Origin: Caulobacter sp.
GTDB lineage: Bacteria; Pseudomonadota; Alphaproteobacteria; Caulobacterales; Caulobacteraceae
Length of the DNA: 64,000 bases
Reading direction: 5' to 3'
Assembly (NCBI GenBank): GCA_030678995.1
Contig: JAUXTQ010000002.1
Coordinates: 22,819 to 86,818, forward strand
The position numbers were made by a program, and so were the translations under genes. How positions within the stretch are numbered: position 1 is the first letter of the stretch; every line of letters begins with the position of its first letter. Positions 53,330 through 63,758 of this stretch are shown piece by piece. The notes beneath the pieces were generated by a model, which was not told the origin of the DNA, ran no database searches, and saw only the letters and a list, made by a program, of their open reading frames with translations.

Positions 53330-54772
53330 ATGACCGTACTGATCGCCCTGGCCCTGCTGGTCGTCTTCTCCGGCGGCGCTTATCTGCTGGGCCGCAGGCG
53401 TGCGGTCGCCCTGGCCGGCGGCCGATCTGCCTCGCTGCACTCCCTGCCCGGCTATCATGGGACCTGGGTGGCGCTGTGGGCCGGCGTTCCTGCGGCCCTG
53501 ATCATCATCATCTTCGCCGTTTTCGGCGCCCGGATCGAGGATGCCGCCCTGCGCGCCGAGGTTCCGGCCGCCGTCGCCCAGCTGTCCGACGAACGCCAGG
53601 AGGTGTTCTGGAGCGATGCCGGGGCCATGGCCCGCGGCGAGGCCCAGAGCGAAATCACCTATGAGGGCGAGCTCAAGACCGCCTTCGACGCCAAGGCCGC
53701 GGAGGGTCGCCGCATCGGCGTCATCGGCCTCGTCTCGGTGCTGGCCCTGTCCGGCGTGCTGGCCCTGTGCGGCGTGCTGCTGGCCTTCCCACGCCTGTCG
53801 CGGGACTTCCGCGCCCGCAACCGGGTGGAGGGGTGGACCGGCATCCTGCTGATCGCCTGTTCGACCCTGGCGGTGCTGACCACCCTGGGCATCGTCATGT
53901 CCCTGGCCTGGGAGAGCTTCCGCTTCTTCCAGTCGGTGCCGCCGCTGGACTTCCTGCTCGGAACCTCCTGGGACCCGCAGATCGCCATGCGCAGCGACCA
54001 GGTGGCGGCCGTGGGCGCCTTCGGCGCCGTGCCGCTGTTCGCCGGCACCTTCCTGATCATGCTGATCGCCATGGCCGTGGCCGCGCCGATCGGCCTCTAC
54101 TCGGCCATCTACCTGTCGGAGTACGCGGGGCCGGCGACCCGCTCGATCGTCAAGCCGCTGCTGGAGATTCTCGCCGGCGTGCCGACGGTGGTCTACGGCT
54201 TCTTCGCCGCCCTGACGGTCGGCCCGACCTTCCGCGCCTTCTTCAACTGGATCGGCGGCTTCCTGGTCGGCGGGCCGATGGACCGCCTGGGCCAGTATCT
54301 CGAGACCGTACAGAACCAGATGGCCCTGACCGCCGGGGTGGTGATGGGCATCATGCTGATCCCGTTCGTCTCCTCCCTGTCGGACGACATTCTCAACGCG
54401 GTGCCCCAGTCCCTGCGGGACGGCAGCTACGCGATGGGCGCGACCAAGTCAGAGACAGTAAAGAAGGTGATCCTGCCGGCCGCCCTTCCGGGCGTGGCGG
54501 GAGCCCTGATGCTGGCGGTCTCGCGGGCCATCGGCGAGACCATGATCGTGACCATGGCCGCCGGCCTGCAGGCCAAACTGACCGCCAATCCGCTGGACAC
54601 GGTCACCACGGTCACCGTCCAGATCGTCACCCTGCTAACCGGCGACCAGGAATTCGACAGCCCCAAGACCCTCGCGGCCTTCGGTCTGGGCCTGACCCTG
54701 TTCGTGGTCACCCTGGTCCTGAACATCGCCGCCCTGGCCATCGTGCGGAAGTATCGCGAACAATATGACTGA
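53330..54772 (+). CDS. pstC: Phosphate ABC transporter permease PstC
   Basis: 480 residues. About 8 transmembrane segments; the N-terminal third (about 1-160) is an extension rich in helices absent from E. coli PstC. The permease core has the EAA-type loop SLRDGSYAMGATKSETVKKVILPAALPGVAGALMLAVSRAIGETMIV. Transports phosphate with PstA and PstB across the inner membrane. No pstS is present in the window. Overlaps pstA by eight bases. Confidence 0.93.
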   Translation: MTVLIALALLVVFSGGAYLLGRRRAVALAGGRSASLHSLPGYHGTWVALWAGVPAALIIIIFAVFGARIEDAALRAEVPAAVAQLSDERQEVFWSDAGAMARGEAQSEITYEGELKTAFDAKAAEGRRIGVIGLVSVLALSGVLALCGVLLAFPRLSRDFRARNRVEGWTGILLIACSTLAVLTTLGIVMSLAWESFRFFQSVPPLDFLLGTSWDPQIAMRSDQVAAVGAFGAVPLFAGTFLIMLIAMAVAAPIGLYSAIYLSEYAGPATRSIVKPLLEILAGVPTVVYGFFAALTVGPTFRAFFNWIGGFLVGGPMDRLGQYLETVQNQMALTAGVVMGIMLIPFVSSLSDDILNAVPQSLRDGSYAMGATKSETVKKVILPAALPGVAGALMLAVSRAIGETMIVTMAAGLQAKLTANPLDTVTTVTVQIVTLLTGDQEFDSPKTLAAFGLGLTLFVVTLVLNIAALAIVRKYREQYD

Positions 54773-56014
54773 CGCCGTCGCCACCCGCCTGAAGAAGCGC
54801 CACGCCGCCGAGGCCCGGTTCCGGTTGTACGGCCGTATGGCGATCGTCGTGGCCCTGTCGTTCCTGGTGTTGCTGCTGGGCCGGATCGGCCTGCAGGGCT
54901 ATTCGACCTTCACCACCAACACCGTGTCCCTGCCGGTCTATCTGGACCCGGCGCGGATCGACCGGGCGGACCTGGAAGGCTCCAACTACGACTATGTCGT
55001 GGCCCTCTCGCTGTTGAAGATGATGGGCGAGACCGAGGACGAGTTCGGGACCGCCTCGGACGACGCCATGGAACTGGTCAGCCGCGACCTGGGCTTCCAG
55101 ATCCTCGACCAGATCAAGGCCAACCCGGCCCTGATCGGCAAGACCATCACCGTCACCGGGCCGGTCAAGGCCGACGCCGACCTCTACTACAAGGGCGAGC
55201 TGAAGCGTTCGACCGACGAGGCCGACCGCAAGCTGAACGACCGCCAGCTGGCCTGGCTGGACCGGATCAAGACGAGCGGCGCGGTCACCAGCGGATTCAA
55301 CGTCGCCTTCTTCACCAACGCCGACTCCACCGAGCCCGAGCAGGCCGGCATCCTGGGCGCGGTGATCGGCTCGGCCATGATGCTGCTGGTCACCGCGCTG
55401 ATCGCCGTGCCAATGGGGGTGATGGCCGCCGTCTGGCTGGAAGAATTCGCGCCGAAGAACCGCTGGACCGACCTGATCGAGGTCAACATCAACAACCTCG
55501 CGGCGGTGCCGTCGATCGTCTACGGCCTGCTGGGGCTGGCGGTGTTCGTCAACGGGTTTGGCGCGCCTCGCGGCGCGGCGCTCACCGGCGGCATGGTGCT
55601 GGCCCTGATGGCCCTGCCCACGGTGATCATCGCCACCCGCTCGGCGCTGAAGGCCGTGCCGCCTTCGATCCGCGAAGCCGCCTGGGGCGTGGGCGCTTCG
55701 CGCACCCAGACGGTGTTCCACCATGTCCTGCCCCAGGCCATGCCGGGGGTAATGACCGGCACCATCCTGTCCCTCGCCCACGCGCTCGGCGAGACCGCGC
55801 CTCTGCTGATGATCGGCATGATCGCCTTCAACCCTGGCCTTCCCGAGAGCTTCACCAGTTCCGCCAGCGTTCTGCCGGTGCAGGTGTTTATCTGGGAAAC
55901 CGCCTCCGAACGCGCCTTCCACGAACGCACGGCCGCAGCCATCATCGTGCTGCTGGTCTTCATGATCGCGATGAACGCGGCCGCGGTGATCCTGCGCCGC
56001 CGCTTCGAGCGCAG

Positions 56015-56021
<7 letters not shown>
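54765..56021 (+). CDS. pstA: Phosphate ABC transporter permease PstA
   Basis: 418 residues. First transmembrane helix (about 26-46), then a long periplasmic insertion (about 50-190, the DUF3333-type domain of alphaproteobacterial PstA), followed by five permease helices with [51 protein letters not shown] as the EAA loop. Overlaps pstC and pstB. Works as a dimer with PstC. Confidence 0.92.
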
Positions 56022-56848
<827 letters not shown>

Positions 56849-56856
56849 GGCGCGCC

Positions 56857-57549
56857 ATGAACGAACACATCGTCAGATCCTACGAGGAAGAGCTCAACCA
56901 GCTGGCCGCCGAGGTGGTCCGCATGGGCGGCCTGGCCGAAGCCCAGGTGAACGACTCGATCCAGGCCTTCGCCAAGCGGGACGTGCCTCTGGCCCAGGCG
57001 ATGATCGGCCGGGACGGCAAGCTGGACGCCATGGAAGCGGATATCGAGCGGGCCGCCATCCGCATGATCGCCCTGCGCCAGCCCATGGCCAACGACCTGC
57101 GGCGGACCATGTCGGCGATGAAGATCGCCATGAACCTTGAACGCTGCGGGGACCTGGCCAAGAACATCGGCAAGCGCACCCTGATCCTGGCCGAGGCTGA
57201 ACCGGCCGGGCCGGTGACCCGCTCCATCGAACGGATGGGCAGGCTGGTCGCCTCGCGTCTGAAGGAAGTGATCGACGCCTACACCGCGTCCGAAGTCGAT
57301 CGCGCCGTCTCGGTCTGGGCCCGCGACACCGAGGTGGACGAACACTATGAGAGTCTGTTCCGCGAACTGCTGACCTACATGATGGGCGATCCGCGCACGA
57401 TCACCGCCGGCGCTCACCTGCTGTTCGTGGCCAAGAACCTGGAACGGATCGGCGACCACGCCACCAACATCGCCGAGATCGTTCATTTCGAGATCACCGG
57501 CCAGGAAATCCTCTCCGAACGGCCCAAGCTGGATACGCTCACGCCATGA
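56857..57549 (+). CDS. phoU: Phosphate transport regulator PhoU
   Basis: 230 residues, two three-helix PhoU bundles. Motifs: EELNQLAAEVVRMGGLAEAQVNDS, RQPMANDLRRTMSAMKIAMNLERCGDLAKNIGKRTL and LLFVAKNLERIGDHATNIAE, with the E/D-x-x-D metal site residues. It represses PhoR signalling when phosphate is ample. ATG 56857 is eight bases after pstB; its stop overlaps phoB (ATGA). Confidence 0.95.
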   Translation: MNEHIVRSYEEELNQLAAEVVRMGGLAEAQVNDSIQAFAKRDVPLAQAMIGRDGKLDAMEADIERAAIRMIALRQPMANDLRRTMSAMKIAMNLERCGDLAKNIGKRTLILAEAEPAGPVTRSIERMGRLVASRLKEVIDAYTASEVDRAVSVWARDTEVDEHYESLFRELLTYMMGDPRTITAGAHLLFVAKNLERIGDHATNIAEIVHFEITGQEILSERPKLDTLTP

Positions 57550-58235
57550 CGCCCACCGTCCTGGTGGTCGAGGACGAGGACGCCCTCGCCACCCTGCTGC
57601 AGTACAATCTGGAGAAGGAAGGCTACCGCGTGATCCACGCGGGCGACGGCGAGGAGGCGCTGATGCTGGTCCAGGAAGAGTTGCCCGACCTGGTGGTGCT
57701 GGACTGGATGCTTCCCAAGGTCTCGGGCATCGAGGTCTGCCGCCGCCTGCGCCAGCGGCCCGAGAGCCGCAACCTGCCGATCCTGATGCTGACCGCCCGG
57801 GGCGAGGAGAGCGACCGGGTTCGCGGCCTGGACACCGGCGCCGACGACTATGTGGTCAAACCCTTCGCCATGAGCGAGCTGACCGCCCGCATCCGCGCCG
57901 TGATGCGGCGCATCCGGCCGGGCCTGGCCGACGACCGGGTGACCTGCGGCGACATCGTCATGGACCGGGTGGCCCACCGGGTGAAGCGCGGCGGCTCTGA
58001 AGTCCACCTTGGGCCCACCGAGTTCCGCCTGCTCGACCATTTGATGCAGCACCCCGGCCGGGTGTTCAGCCGCGAGCAGCTGCTGGACGCCGTCTGGGGC
58101 TCGGACGTCTATGTCGAGGCGCGCACCGTCGACGTGCACATCGGCCGCCTGCGCAAGGCCCTCAACGGCAAAACCGACGCCGACCCGATCCGCACCGTGC
58201 GCTCGGCGGGCTATTCGCTGGATCTGGACGGGTAG
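57546..58235 (+). CDS. phoB: Phosphate regulon response regulator PhoB
   Basis: 229 residues. Receiver domain with phosphoacceptor Asp53 in LVVLDWMLP and switch TARGEESDRVRG, then an OmpR-type winged helix (FRLLDHLMQHPGRVFSREQLLDAVWGSDVYVEARTVDVHIGRLRKALN). Binds the 11-bp PHO repeats. It is autoregulated through the pstC promoter array at 53237. Confidence 0.96.
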   Translation: MTPTVLVVEDEDALATLLQYNLEKEGYRVIHAGDGEEALMLVQEELPDLVVLDWMLPKVSGIEVCRRLRQRPESRNLPILMLTARGEESDRVRGLDTGADDYVVKPFAMSELTARIRAVMRRIRPGLADDRVTCGDIVMDRVAHRVKRGGSEVHLGPTEFRLLDHLMQHPGRVFSREQLLDAVWGSDVYVEARTVDVHIGRLRKALNGKTDADPIRTVRSAGYSLDLDG

Positions 58236-58267
58236 TCCCGGGGACGATCCTGGAGGGGACCGGCCGA

Positions 58268-59044
58268 TCAGGCACGCAGCCGCACGAGGACAAATCGCCA
58301 GCCGGTAGCCGGGGATCGCACGAACAGGGCGGTTCTGTGCCTGCCCTCGAAGTCATAGTCCACACTGCCCGCGTCGCCGGCCAACATGGTCGCGACGGCC
58401 GAGGCCAGGCTTGGCGCGCCGAGGTCCGAAGGGAAGACGAACATCTTTTCCGGATCCTTGTGGATGGCGGTCCGGCCCGTCGCGTCGAGCGCATAGAAGG
58501 CCAGATCGTCCGGGAAACGCAGGCTGGCCTCCACGAACGCTCCGACCAGACGGGTCCTGACCGAAACGCCAAGCGCGCCAACGACCTTGCCGCCTCGCGT
58601 CACCGGCGCCGACACGATGATCGAGCGATGGCCCGTGGACTTGCTGACCACCAGTGCGCCTTCGACAACCCGGCCCGCCATCAGTCCGGGGAAATAGTCC
58701 CGGTCGCTGAGAGTCGCCGCGCTCAGACCGGCGTCGACGGTTTGATAGCGCCCGTCCGGCCGCACGAACCAGACCGCCGCCTCGGTGGTGACCTCGTCGG
58801 CCAGGACGCTCAGCGCAGGGCGAATCCGGTCCCAACGGCCTGACCGGGCGTCCCCCGTGCGGGCGAGGACTTTCAGCGCGCTGAGGATGCCGCCCAGGTG
58901 CGCCTCAACCAGGGCGCGGCAGCCGTTGAGCGCTACATGACCATCCACGGGGAAGGTCTCGCCCGCGGGCGCGGCCAAGGCTGCCCCGGCCAGGGCCGCG
59001 CCGGGAACGAAGGCTCCGGAAACGAGGAATGTGCGTCGATCCAT
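58268..59044 (-). CDS. Exported Cache-domain protein
   Basis: 258 residues with a Sec- or Tat-like signal (MDRRTFLVSGAFVPGAALAGAALA). A dCache fold follows: SVLADEVTTEAAVWFVRPDGRYQTV, LSDRDYFPGLMAGRVVEGALVVSKSTGHRSIIVSAPVTRGGKVVGALGVSVR, typical of the small-molecule sensor module of chemoreceptors and kinases, but with no membrane anchor after it or signalling domain. It may be a free periplasmic ligand binder. It converges with phoB, 33 bases apart; a Pho link is only positional. Confidence 0.72.
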   Translation of the reverse strand: MDRRTFLVSGAFVPGAALAGAALAAPAGETFPVDGHVALNGCRALVEAHLGGILSALKVLARTGDARSGRWDRIRPALSVLADEVTTEAAVWFVRPDGRYQTVDAGLSAATLSDRDYFPGLMAGRVVEGALVVSKSTGHRSIIVSAPVTRGGKVVGALGVSVRTRLVGAFVEASLRFPDDLAFYALDATGRTAIHKDPEKMFVFPSDLGAPSLASAVATMLAGDAGSVDYDFEGRHRTALFVRSPATGWRFVLVRLRA

Positions 59045-59192
59045 GGCTGAACCCCAGTTCGGGTATCGGGTGACGCAGCCGGGCGCGAGAACTCAGTGCG
59101 CGAGACCGCCCAGCTGGCACGACAGGGCCTGACGGCGGATCGCGCCTTGATCGGGGTCAAAGGTTGTGGATGAATCGGAACGGGAAGTCTCC

Positions 59193-59645
59193 ATGCGCCT
59201 CGATCATCTCGTCATTCCCTGCTTCGACGCCGAAGCCACCCTTCGCTTCTATGGCGAGACCCTCGACCTGCCGTTGATCGGGGCCCACGAGGGCGACGAC
59301 TGGGGCGGTCACCCCTGGCTGATGATGATCTTCTCAATCGGCGACGGCCGCGAGATCGTGCTGGTGGCGCTGAAGGGCGCGACCGCGCCGGCCAATCCTT
59401 TGCCCGCCGATTCCCGGCACTACGCCTTCGCGGTGGAGACGCCGGGCGAACTGCAGTCATGGCGGGCGCGGCTGACCGAGACGGGGATCGCCTTTGACGA
59501 AGAGGACCACGGCGAGCAGCAGTCGATCTACTTCCCCGACCCGGCGGGGAACGTGCTGGAAATCACCAGTCCGCCGACGACAGTTCCACTGACGGCCAAT
59601 CCGGACGCGATGGCTACTGCAAAGCGGTGGATCGCGGGCGCCTGA
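59193..59645 (+). CDS. VOC family protein
   Basis: 150 residues from ATG 59193. RLDHLVIPCFDAEATLRFYGETLDLPLIG starts the VOC module and DEEDHGEQQSIYFPDPAGNVLEITSP carries the metal-ligand glutamate. His in LDHL and Glu in LEIT form a probable metal site. Substrate unknown. A frame open from 59166 (GTG) is less likely. Confidence 0.8.
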   Translation: MRLDHLVIPCFDAEATLRFYGETLDLPLIGAHEGDDWGGHPWLMMIFSIGDGREIVLVALKGATAPANPLPADSRHYAFAVETPGELQSWRARLTETGIAFDEEDHGEQQSIYFPDPAGNVLEITSPPTTVPLTANPDAMATAKRWIAGA

Positions 59646-59649
59646 GCAC

Positions 59650-59725
59650 GGGGACATGCACTTCAGTGCGTGTCCCCTCCAATCGGACAAAGGGGACACG
59701 TACCGGCTTGCCGGTACATGTCCCC
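59650..59725. repeat. REPIN-like doublet of GGGGAC palindromes, copy 2
   Basis: Stem-loops 59650-59677 and 59692-59725 separated by 14 bases. The first is the exact reverse complement of 3927-3954 and the second resembles 3879-3910 reversed. It lies between the VOC gene and purD, just upstream of the purD start (59744). Confidence 0.7.
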
Positions 59726-59743
59726 GTTCCCTAAAACCCCCGC

Positions 59744-61006
59744 ATGAATATCCTCCTCGTCGGATCGGGCGGTCGCGAGCATGCGCTGGCCTGGAAGATC
59801 GCTCAGTCGCCGCTGCTGACGCGCATGGTGGCCGCGCCGGGCAGCCCCGGCATCGCCCTCATCTGCGAGACGCGGCCGCTGAAGGTCACCGACGTCGATG
59901 GCCTGGTCGCCCTGGCCCGGGAGATCGCCGCGGACCTGGTGGTCATCGGCCCCGAGGCGGCGCTGGAAGTCGGCCTCGCCGACGCCCTGACCGAGGCCGG
60001 CATCGCCTGTTTCGGCCCGACCAAGGCCGCCGCCGAGATCGAGACGTCCAAGGCCTTCAGCAAGACCTTCCTCGCCCGTCACGACCTGCCGACGGCCGCG
60101 TTCGGCGTGTGCGAGACCGCCGAGACCGCCGCCGCCTTCCTCGATACCCAGTCCGCCCCTTATGTGATCAAGGCCGACGGCCTGGCGGCGGGCAAGGGCG
60201 TGGTCATCGCCCTGACCCGCGCCGAGGCCGACGAGGCGGTGGCCGACATGCTGGGCGGCCGGTTCGGCGCAGCCGGCGCCCGGGTGGTCATCGAGGAATT
60301 CATGGACGGCGAGGAGTGCTCCTTCTTCGCCCTCTGCGACGGCGAGACCGCCGTTCCGTTCGGCTACGCCCAGGATCACAAACGCGCCTTCGACGGCGAC
60401 ATCGGCCCCAACACCGGCGGCATGGGGACCTATTCCCCCGCGTTGGTGCTGACCCAGGCCCTGGCGAAGCAGGCCTTCGACGAATGCGTCCTGCCCGCCG
60501 TCAAGGGTCTGGCGGCCGAAGGGCGACCCTTCAAGGGCGTACTCTTCGCGGGGCTGATGCTGACCGAGGACGGTCCCCGGCTGGTGGAGTTCAACGCCCG
60601 GTTCGGCGACCCGGAAACCCAGGTGCTGATGCTGAGGCTGGCCGACGACATCGTGCCCTGGCTCAAGGCCTGCGCCGACGGGACCCTGGCGGCGATGCCC
60701 CGGCCGACGTGGCGGGACGAAAGCGCCATCTGCGTGGTCATGGCCGCCAACGGCTATCCGGACAGCCCGGTCAGCGGCGCGATCATCCGCGGGGCGGACG
60801 TCAAGCGGCCGGACGCCGTGGTCTTCCACGCCGGCACGGCGAGAGACCCGGACGGGACCCTGCGCTCGGCCGGCGGCCGCGTGCTGAACGTCTGCGCTCT
60901 GGGGGCGACGCTGCAGGAGGCCAGGGACAGGGCCTACGCCGCCGTCGCGACGATCGACTTCCCGGGCGGGTTCTACCGGTCGGACATCGGCTGGCGGGCT
61001 TTGTAG
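59744..61006 (+). CDS. purD: Phosphoribosylamine-glycine ligase
   Basis: 420 residues, ATP-grasp enzyme of purine synthesis (glycinamide ribonucleotide formation). ILLVGSGGREHALAWKIAQS at the N-terminus, VIKADGLAAGKGVVIALT, GEECSFFALCDG, KRAFDGDIGPNTGGMGTYSP and EFNARFGDPETQVLM are family markers. ATG 59744 follows the REPIN doublet by 18 bases. The duplicate open frame on the other strand is a shadow. Confidence 0.96.
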   Translation: MNILLVGSGGREHALAWKIAQSPLLTRMVAAPGSPGIALICETRPLKVTDVDGLVALAREIAADLVVIGPEAALEVGLADALTEAGIACFGPTKAAAEIETSKAFSKTFLARHDLPTAAFGVCETAETAAAFLDTQSAPYVIKADGLAAGKGVVIALTRAEADEAVADMLGGRFGAAGARVVIEEFMDGEECSFFALCDGETAVPFGYAQDHKRAFDGDIGPNTGGMGTYSPALVLTQALAKQAFDECVLPAVKGLAAEGRPFKGVLFAGLMLTEDGPRLVEFNARFGDPETQVLMLRLADDIVPWLKACADGTLAAMPRPTWRDESAICVVMAANGYPDSPVSGAIIRGADVKRPDAVVFHAGTARDPDGTLRSAGGRVLNVCALGATLQEARDRAYAAVATIDFPGGFYRSDIGWRAL

Positions 61007-61012
61007 GGAGTA

Positions 61013-61098
61013 GCGCGTAGGGAGTAGGGAGTAGTTCGACCGGCGCCGCGCCAATCCCCCGGCTACTCCCTAAGCCCTACTCCCTACCTTGCACCTAC
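61013..61098. repeat. Tandem GGAGTAG/CTACTCC inverted repeats
   Basis: TAGGGAGTAG occurs three times in 61013-61044 and CTACTCCCTA-type units follow at 61071-61098 in the reverse sense, giving a long hairpin. I recall such elements between genes in Caulobacterales but cannot date them. It lies between purD and the phosphotransferase gene. Confidence 0.55.
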
Positions 61099-61153
61099 CG
61101 CCCCAGCCCCTAAACTCACGCTCAAACAACTGTACGAAAATGGGGAAACGCTC

Positions 61154-62239
61154 ATGGCTGAAGCCGCAGCCGCGCCGACCGCGCAGGATCTGAATTCCGG
61201 CACCAAGCCGGTCGACCCGCGGCACGCCATCGACGAGGCGAAACTCGCCGCTTGGCTGGAGGCCAATGTCGAGGGCTATGCCGGCCCGCTGGAAGTGCGC
61301 CAGTTCAAGGGCGGCCAGTCCAACCCGACCTACCAGCTGGTCACGCCGGCGAAGAAATACGTCCTGCGCCGCAAGCCGCCGGGCAAGCTGCTGCCGTCGG
61401 CCCACGCCGTCGATCGCGAGTTCAAGGTTATCTCGGCCCTCGGCAAGACCGGCTTTCCGGTGGCCCACGCCTATGCCCTGTGCACCGACGACGACGTCAT
61501 CGGCACGATGTTCTACGTCATGGACAATGTGGAGGGGCGGATCCTCTGGGACCTGACCCTGCCTGACTACCAGCCCGCCGAGCGTGGCCTGATCTACAAG
61601 GCCAAGATCGCCACCCTGGCCCAGCTGCACAACACCGACTACGAGGCCATCGGCCTGGGCGACTTCGGCCGGCCGGGCAACTATTTCAGCCGCCAGATCG
61701 ACCGCTGGACCAAGCAGTACAAGGCGTCCGAGACCCAGGCCATCCCGTCGATGAACCGGCTGATGGAGTTCCTGCCCACCACCGCGCCGGAGGACGACAA
61801 GACCTCGATCGTCCACGGCGACTACCGCCTCGACAACATGGTCCTGCACCCCACCGAGCCGCGCGTGGCGGCGGTGCTGGACTGGGAGCTGTCGACCTTG
61901 GGCAACCCGATGGCCGACTTCTCCTACCTGCTGATGCACTGGGTCATGCCGGGCGCCGAGCGCGCCTCGCTGTCGGGTATCGAGGACCTCAAGGCCTGGG
62001 GCATCCCGACCGTCGATGAGGTGGTCGAGCAGTACTGCGGCCTGACCGGTCGTAGCGGCGTGCCCAACCTCGACTGGTACTTCGCCTACAACCTGTTCCG
62101 CCTGGCGGGTATCTGCCAGGGCATCGTCGGCCGGGTTCGCGACGGCACCGCCGCCAGCGCCCACGCCCAGACCATGGAAGCCCGCGTCCCGGCCCTGTCC
62201 GACGCGGCGCTGACCTTCGCCATCAGGGCTGGAGCCTGA
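61154..62239 (+). CDS. Aminoglycoside-phosphotransferase-fold kinase-like protein
   Basis: 361 residues. APH fold: FKGGQSNPTYQLVTPAKKYVLRRKPPGKLLPSAHAVDREFKVISAL, catalytic loop SIVHGDYRLDNMVLHP and metal Asp in VAAVLDWELSTLGNPMADFSYLLM. Closest to the N-terminal part of ACAD10/ACAD11, so it may phosphorylate a hydroxyacyl-CoA rather than an antibiotic. No acyl-CoA dehydrogenase is adjacent. Good family call; substrate unproven. Confidence 0.85.
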   Translation: MAEAAAAPTAQDLNSGTKPVDPRHAIDEAKLAAWLEANVEGYAGPLEVRQFKGGQSNPTYQLVTPAKKYVLRRKPPGKLLPSAHAVDREFKVISALGKTGFPVAHAYALCTDDDVIGTMFYVMDNVEGRILWDLTLPDYQPAERGLIYKAKIATLAQLHNTDYEAIGLGDFGRPGNYFSRQIDRWTKQYKASETQAIPSMNRLMEFLPTTAPEDDKTSIVHGDYRLDNMVLHPTEPRVAAVLDWELSTLGNPMADFSYLLMHWVMPGAERASLSGIEDLKAWGIPTVDEVVEQYCGLTGRSGVPNLDWYFAYNLFRLAGICQGIVGRVRDGTAASAHAQTMEARVPALSDAALTFAIRAGA

Positions 62240-62240
62240 G

Positions 62241-63572
62241 ATGACCCCTGTGACGAAGCGTTTCGCCGCCCTCGGCGCCGCCGCCCTGCTGGCCGTCGGC
62301 GCGGGCCTTGGCCTTGCCCAGGCGCGCAGCACGCCGGCCGAGGCGCCCCTGACCTATGTTCAGGCCGGCCGGCTGCTGGCTGACCCGGCTTCCGGAACGG
62401 TCGAGGCCGAAAGGACCCTGGTCATCCAGGGCGGCAAGGTCGTGCGCATCGAGGCGGGCTACACGACCGCGCCCGGCGCCAAGGTCATCGCCCTGCATGA
62501 CAGCTTCGTCCTGCCAGGCCTGATCGACAGCCACGTCCACCTGACGGGCGAACAGGGCCCCAACAGCCAGCTGGAAGAGTTCACCAAGACCAAATCCGAC
62601 CTGGCCCTCGACGGCGCCTGGAATGGCATGAAGACCCTGCGCGCCGGCTTCACCACGGTGGCCGATCTGGGCGCGCCCAACGAGTCGATCTTCGCCCTGC
62701 GCGACGCCATCCGCAGCGGGCGCATTCCGGGCCCGCGAATCATCGCCTCCGGCGCGGCCATCTCGGTGCACGGCGGCCATGGCGACCCCGGCAACGGCAT
62801 GCCCGAAGCCCTGGTGCCGGTGTTCCGCGGCACGGCGGTCTGCTCCGGCGCCGACGACTGCCGCCGCGCGGTGCGTGAACAGATCCGCGCCGGCGCCGAC
62901 ATCATCAAGATCACCGCCACCGGCGGCGTCCTGTCCCAGACCGCCGCGGGCCTGGCTAAACAGTTCACCGACGACGAGCTGCGGGCGATCGTCGAGACCG
63001 CCCACGCGATGGGCCGCAAGGTCACCGCCCACGCCCACGGCGGCGACGGGGTCAACGCCTTCCTCAAGGCCGGCGGCGATTCCATCGAGCACGGCACCTA
63101 CCTCGACGCCGAATCGATCAAGCTGTTCAAGTCCGGCGGCGGCTACCTGGTGCCGACCCTGATGGCCGGCGACTTCGTGGCCAGGGAGGCGGCGAAACCC
63201 AACACCTTTTTCACCCCCGCCCAGCGCGACAAGGCGCTGCTGGCCGGGCCGAGGATGCTCGACATGGCCCGCCGGGCCTGGGCCGGCGGCGTGAAAATCG
63301 CCTTCGGCACCGACACAGGCGTTTCCGCCCACGGGGACAACGCCGGCGAGTTCGCCCTGCTGGTCAGGGCGGGCATGAGCCCGATCGATGCGATCCGCTC
63401 GGCGACGGTCTGGGCGGCCGAGCATTTCGGCCTCTCCGACCAGATCGGCTCGCTGGCGCCCGGCAAACAGGCCGACCTGATCGCCGTCCGCGGCGACCCC
63501 CTGGCCGACGTGACGGTGCTGACGCGGGTCAGCTTCGTGATGAAGGGCGGGGTGGTTTACACATCCGAATAA
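62241..63572 (+). CDS. Exported amidohydrolase (M38-like metal-dependent hydrolase)
   Basis: 443 residues with signal peptide (FAALGAAALLAVGAGLGLAQA). HVHLTGE (HxH metal site), GADIIKITATGG (carbamylated lysine likely), VTAHAHGGDGVNAFLKAGGDSIEHGTYLD, and GTDTGVSAHGDNAGEFALLV (metal Asp). Close to imidazolonepropionase-like and Xaa-Pro/Lys-Arg dipeptidase groups of amidohydrolases known from Caulobacter. ATG overlaps no other gene; it starts one base after the upstream stop, so the two are probably co-transcribed. Confidence 0.85.
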   Translation: MTPVTKRFAALGAAALLAVGAGLGLAQARSTPAEAPLTYVQAGRLLADPASGTVEAERTLVIQGGKVVRIEAGYTTAPGAKVIALHDSFVLPGLIDSHVHLTGEQGPNSQLEEFTKTKSDLALDGAWNGMKTLRAGFTTVADLGAPNESIFALRDAIRSGRIPGPRIIASGAAISVHGGHGDPGNGMPEALVPVFRGTAVCSGADDCRRAVREQIRAGADIIKITATGGVLSQTAAGLAKQFTDDELRAIVETAHAMGRKVTAHAHGGDGVNAFLKAGGDSIEHGTYLDAESIKLFKSGGGYLVPTLMAGDFVAREAAKPNTFFTPAQRDKALLAGPRMLDMARRAWAGGVKIAFGTDTGVSAHGDNAGEFALLVRAGMSPIDAIRSATVWAAEHFGLSDQIGSLAPGKQADLIAVRGDPLADVTVLTRVSFVMKGGVVYTSE

Positions 63573-63573
63573 T

Positions 63574-63728
63574 CCTCCCCGCAAAGCCGGGGAGGGGGAC
63601 CATGCGGAGCATGGTGGAGGGGTCGGCGCCGGACTCGCCGGAAGGACCGGAATTCAGGATGAGGCCGCTCGTGTTCGCGCCGACCCCTCCACCGCCTCCG
63701 GCGGTCCCCCTCCCCGACTTAGCGGGGA
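63574..63728. repeat. CCTCCCC/GGGGAGG palindromic intergenic repeat
   Basis: Outer hairpins carry CCTCCCC/GGGGAGG; inside, an arm of at least 16 bases (GTGGAGGGGTCGGCGC and its complement) is mirrored across a central spacer. Related by its GGGGAGGG blocks to 14578-14720. It lies between convergent genes and may serve as a bidirectional transcript end. Confidence 0.6.
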
Positions 63729-63758
63729 AGAAAGCTCTGGATTACATAACGACCGGCC

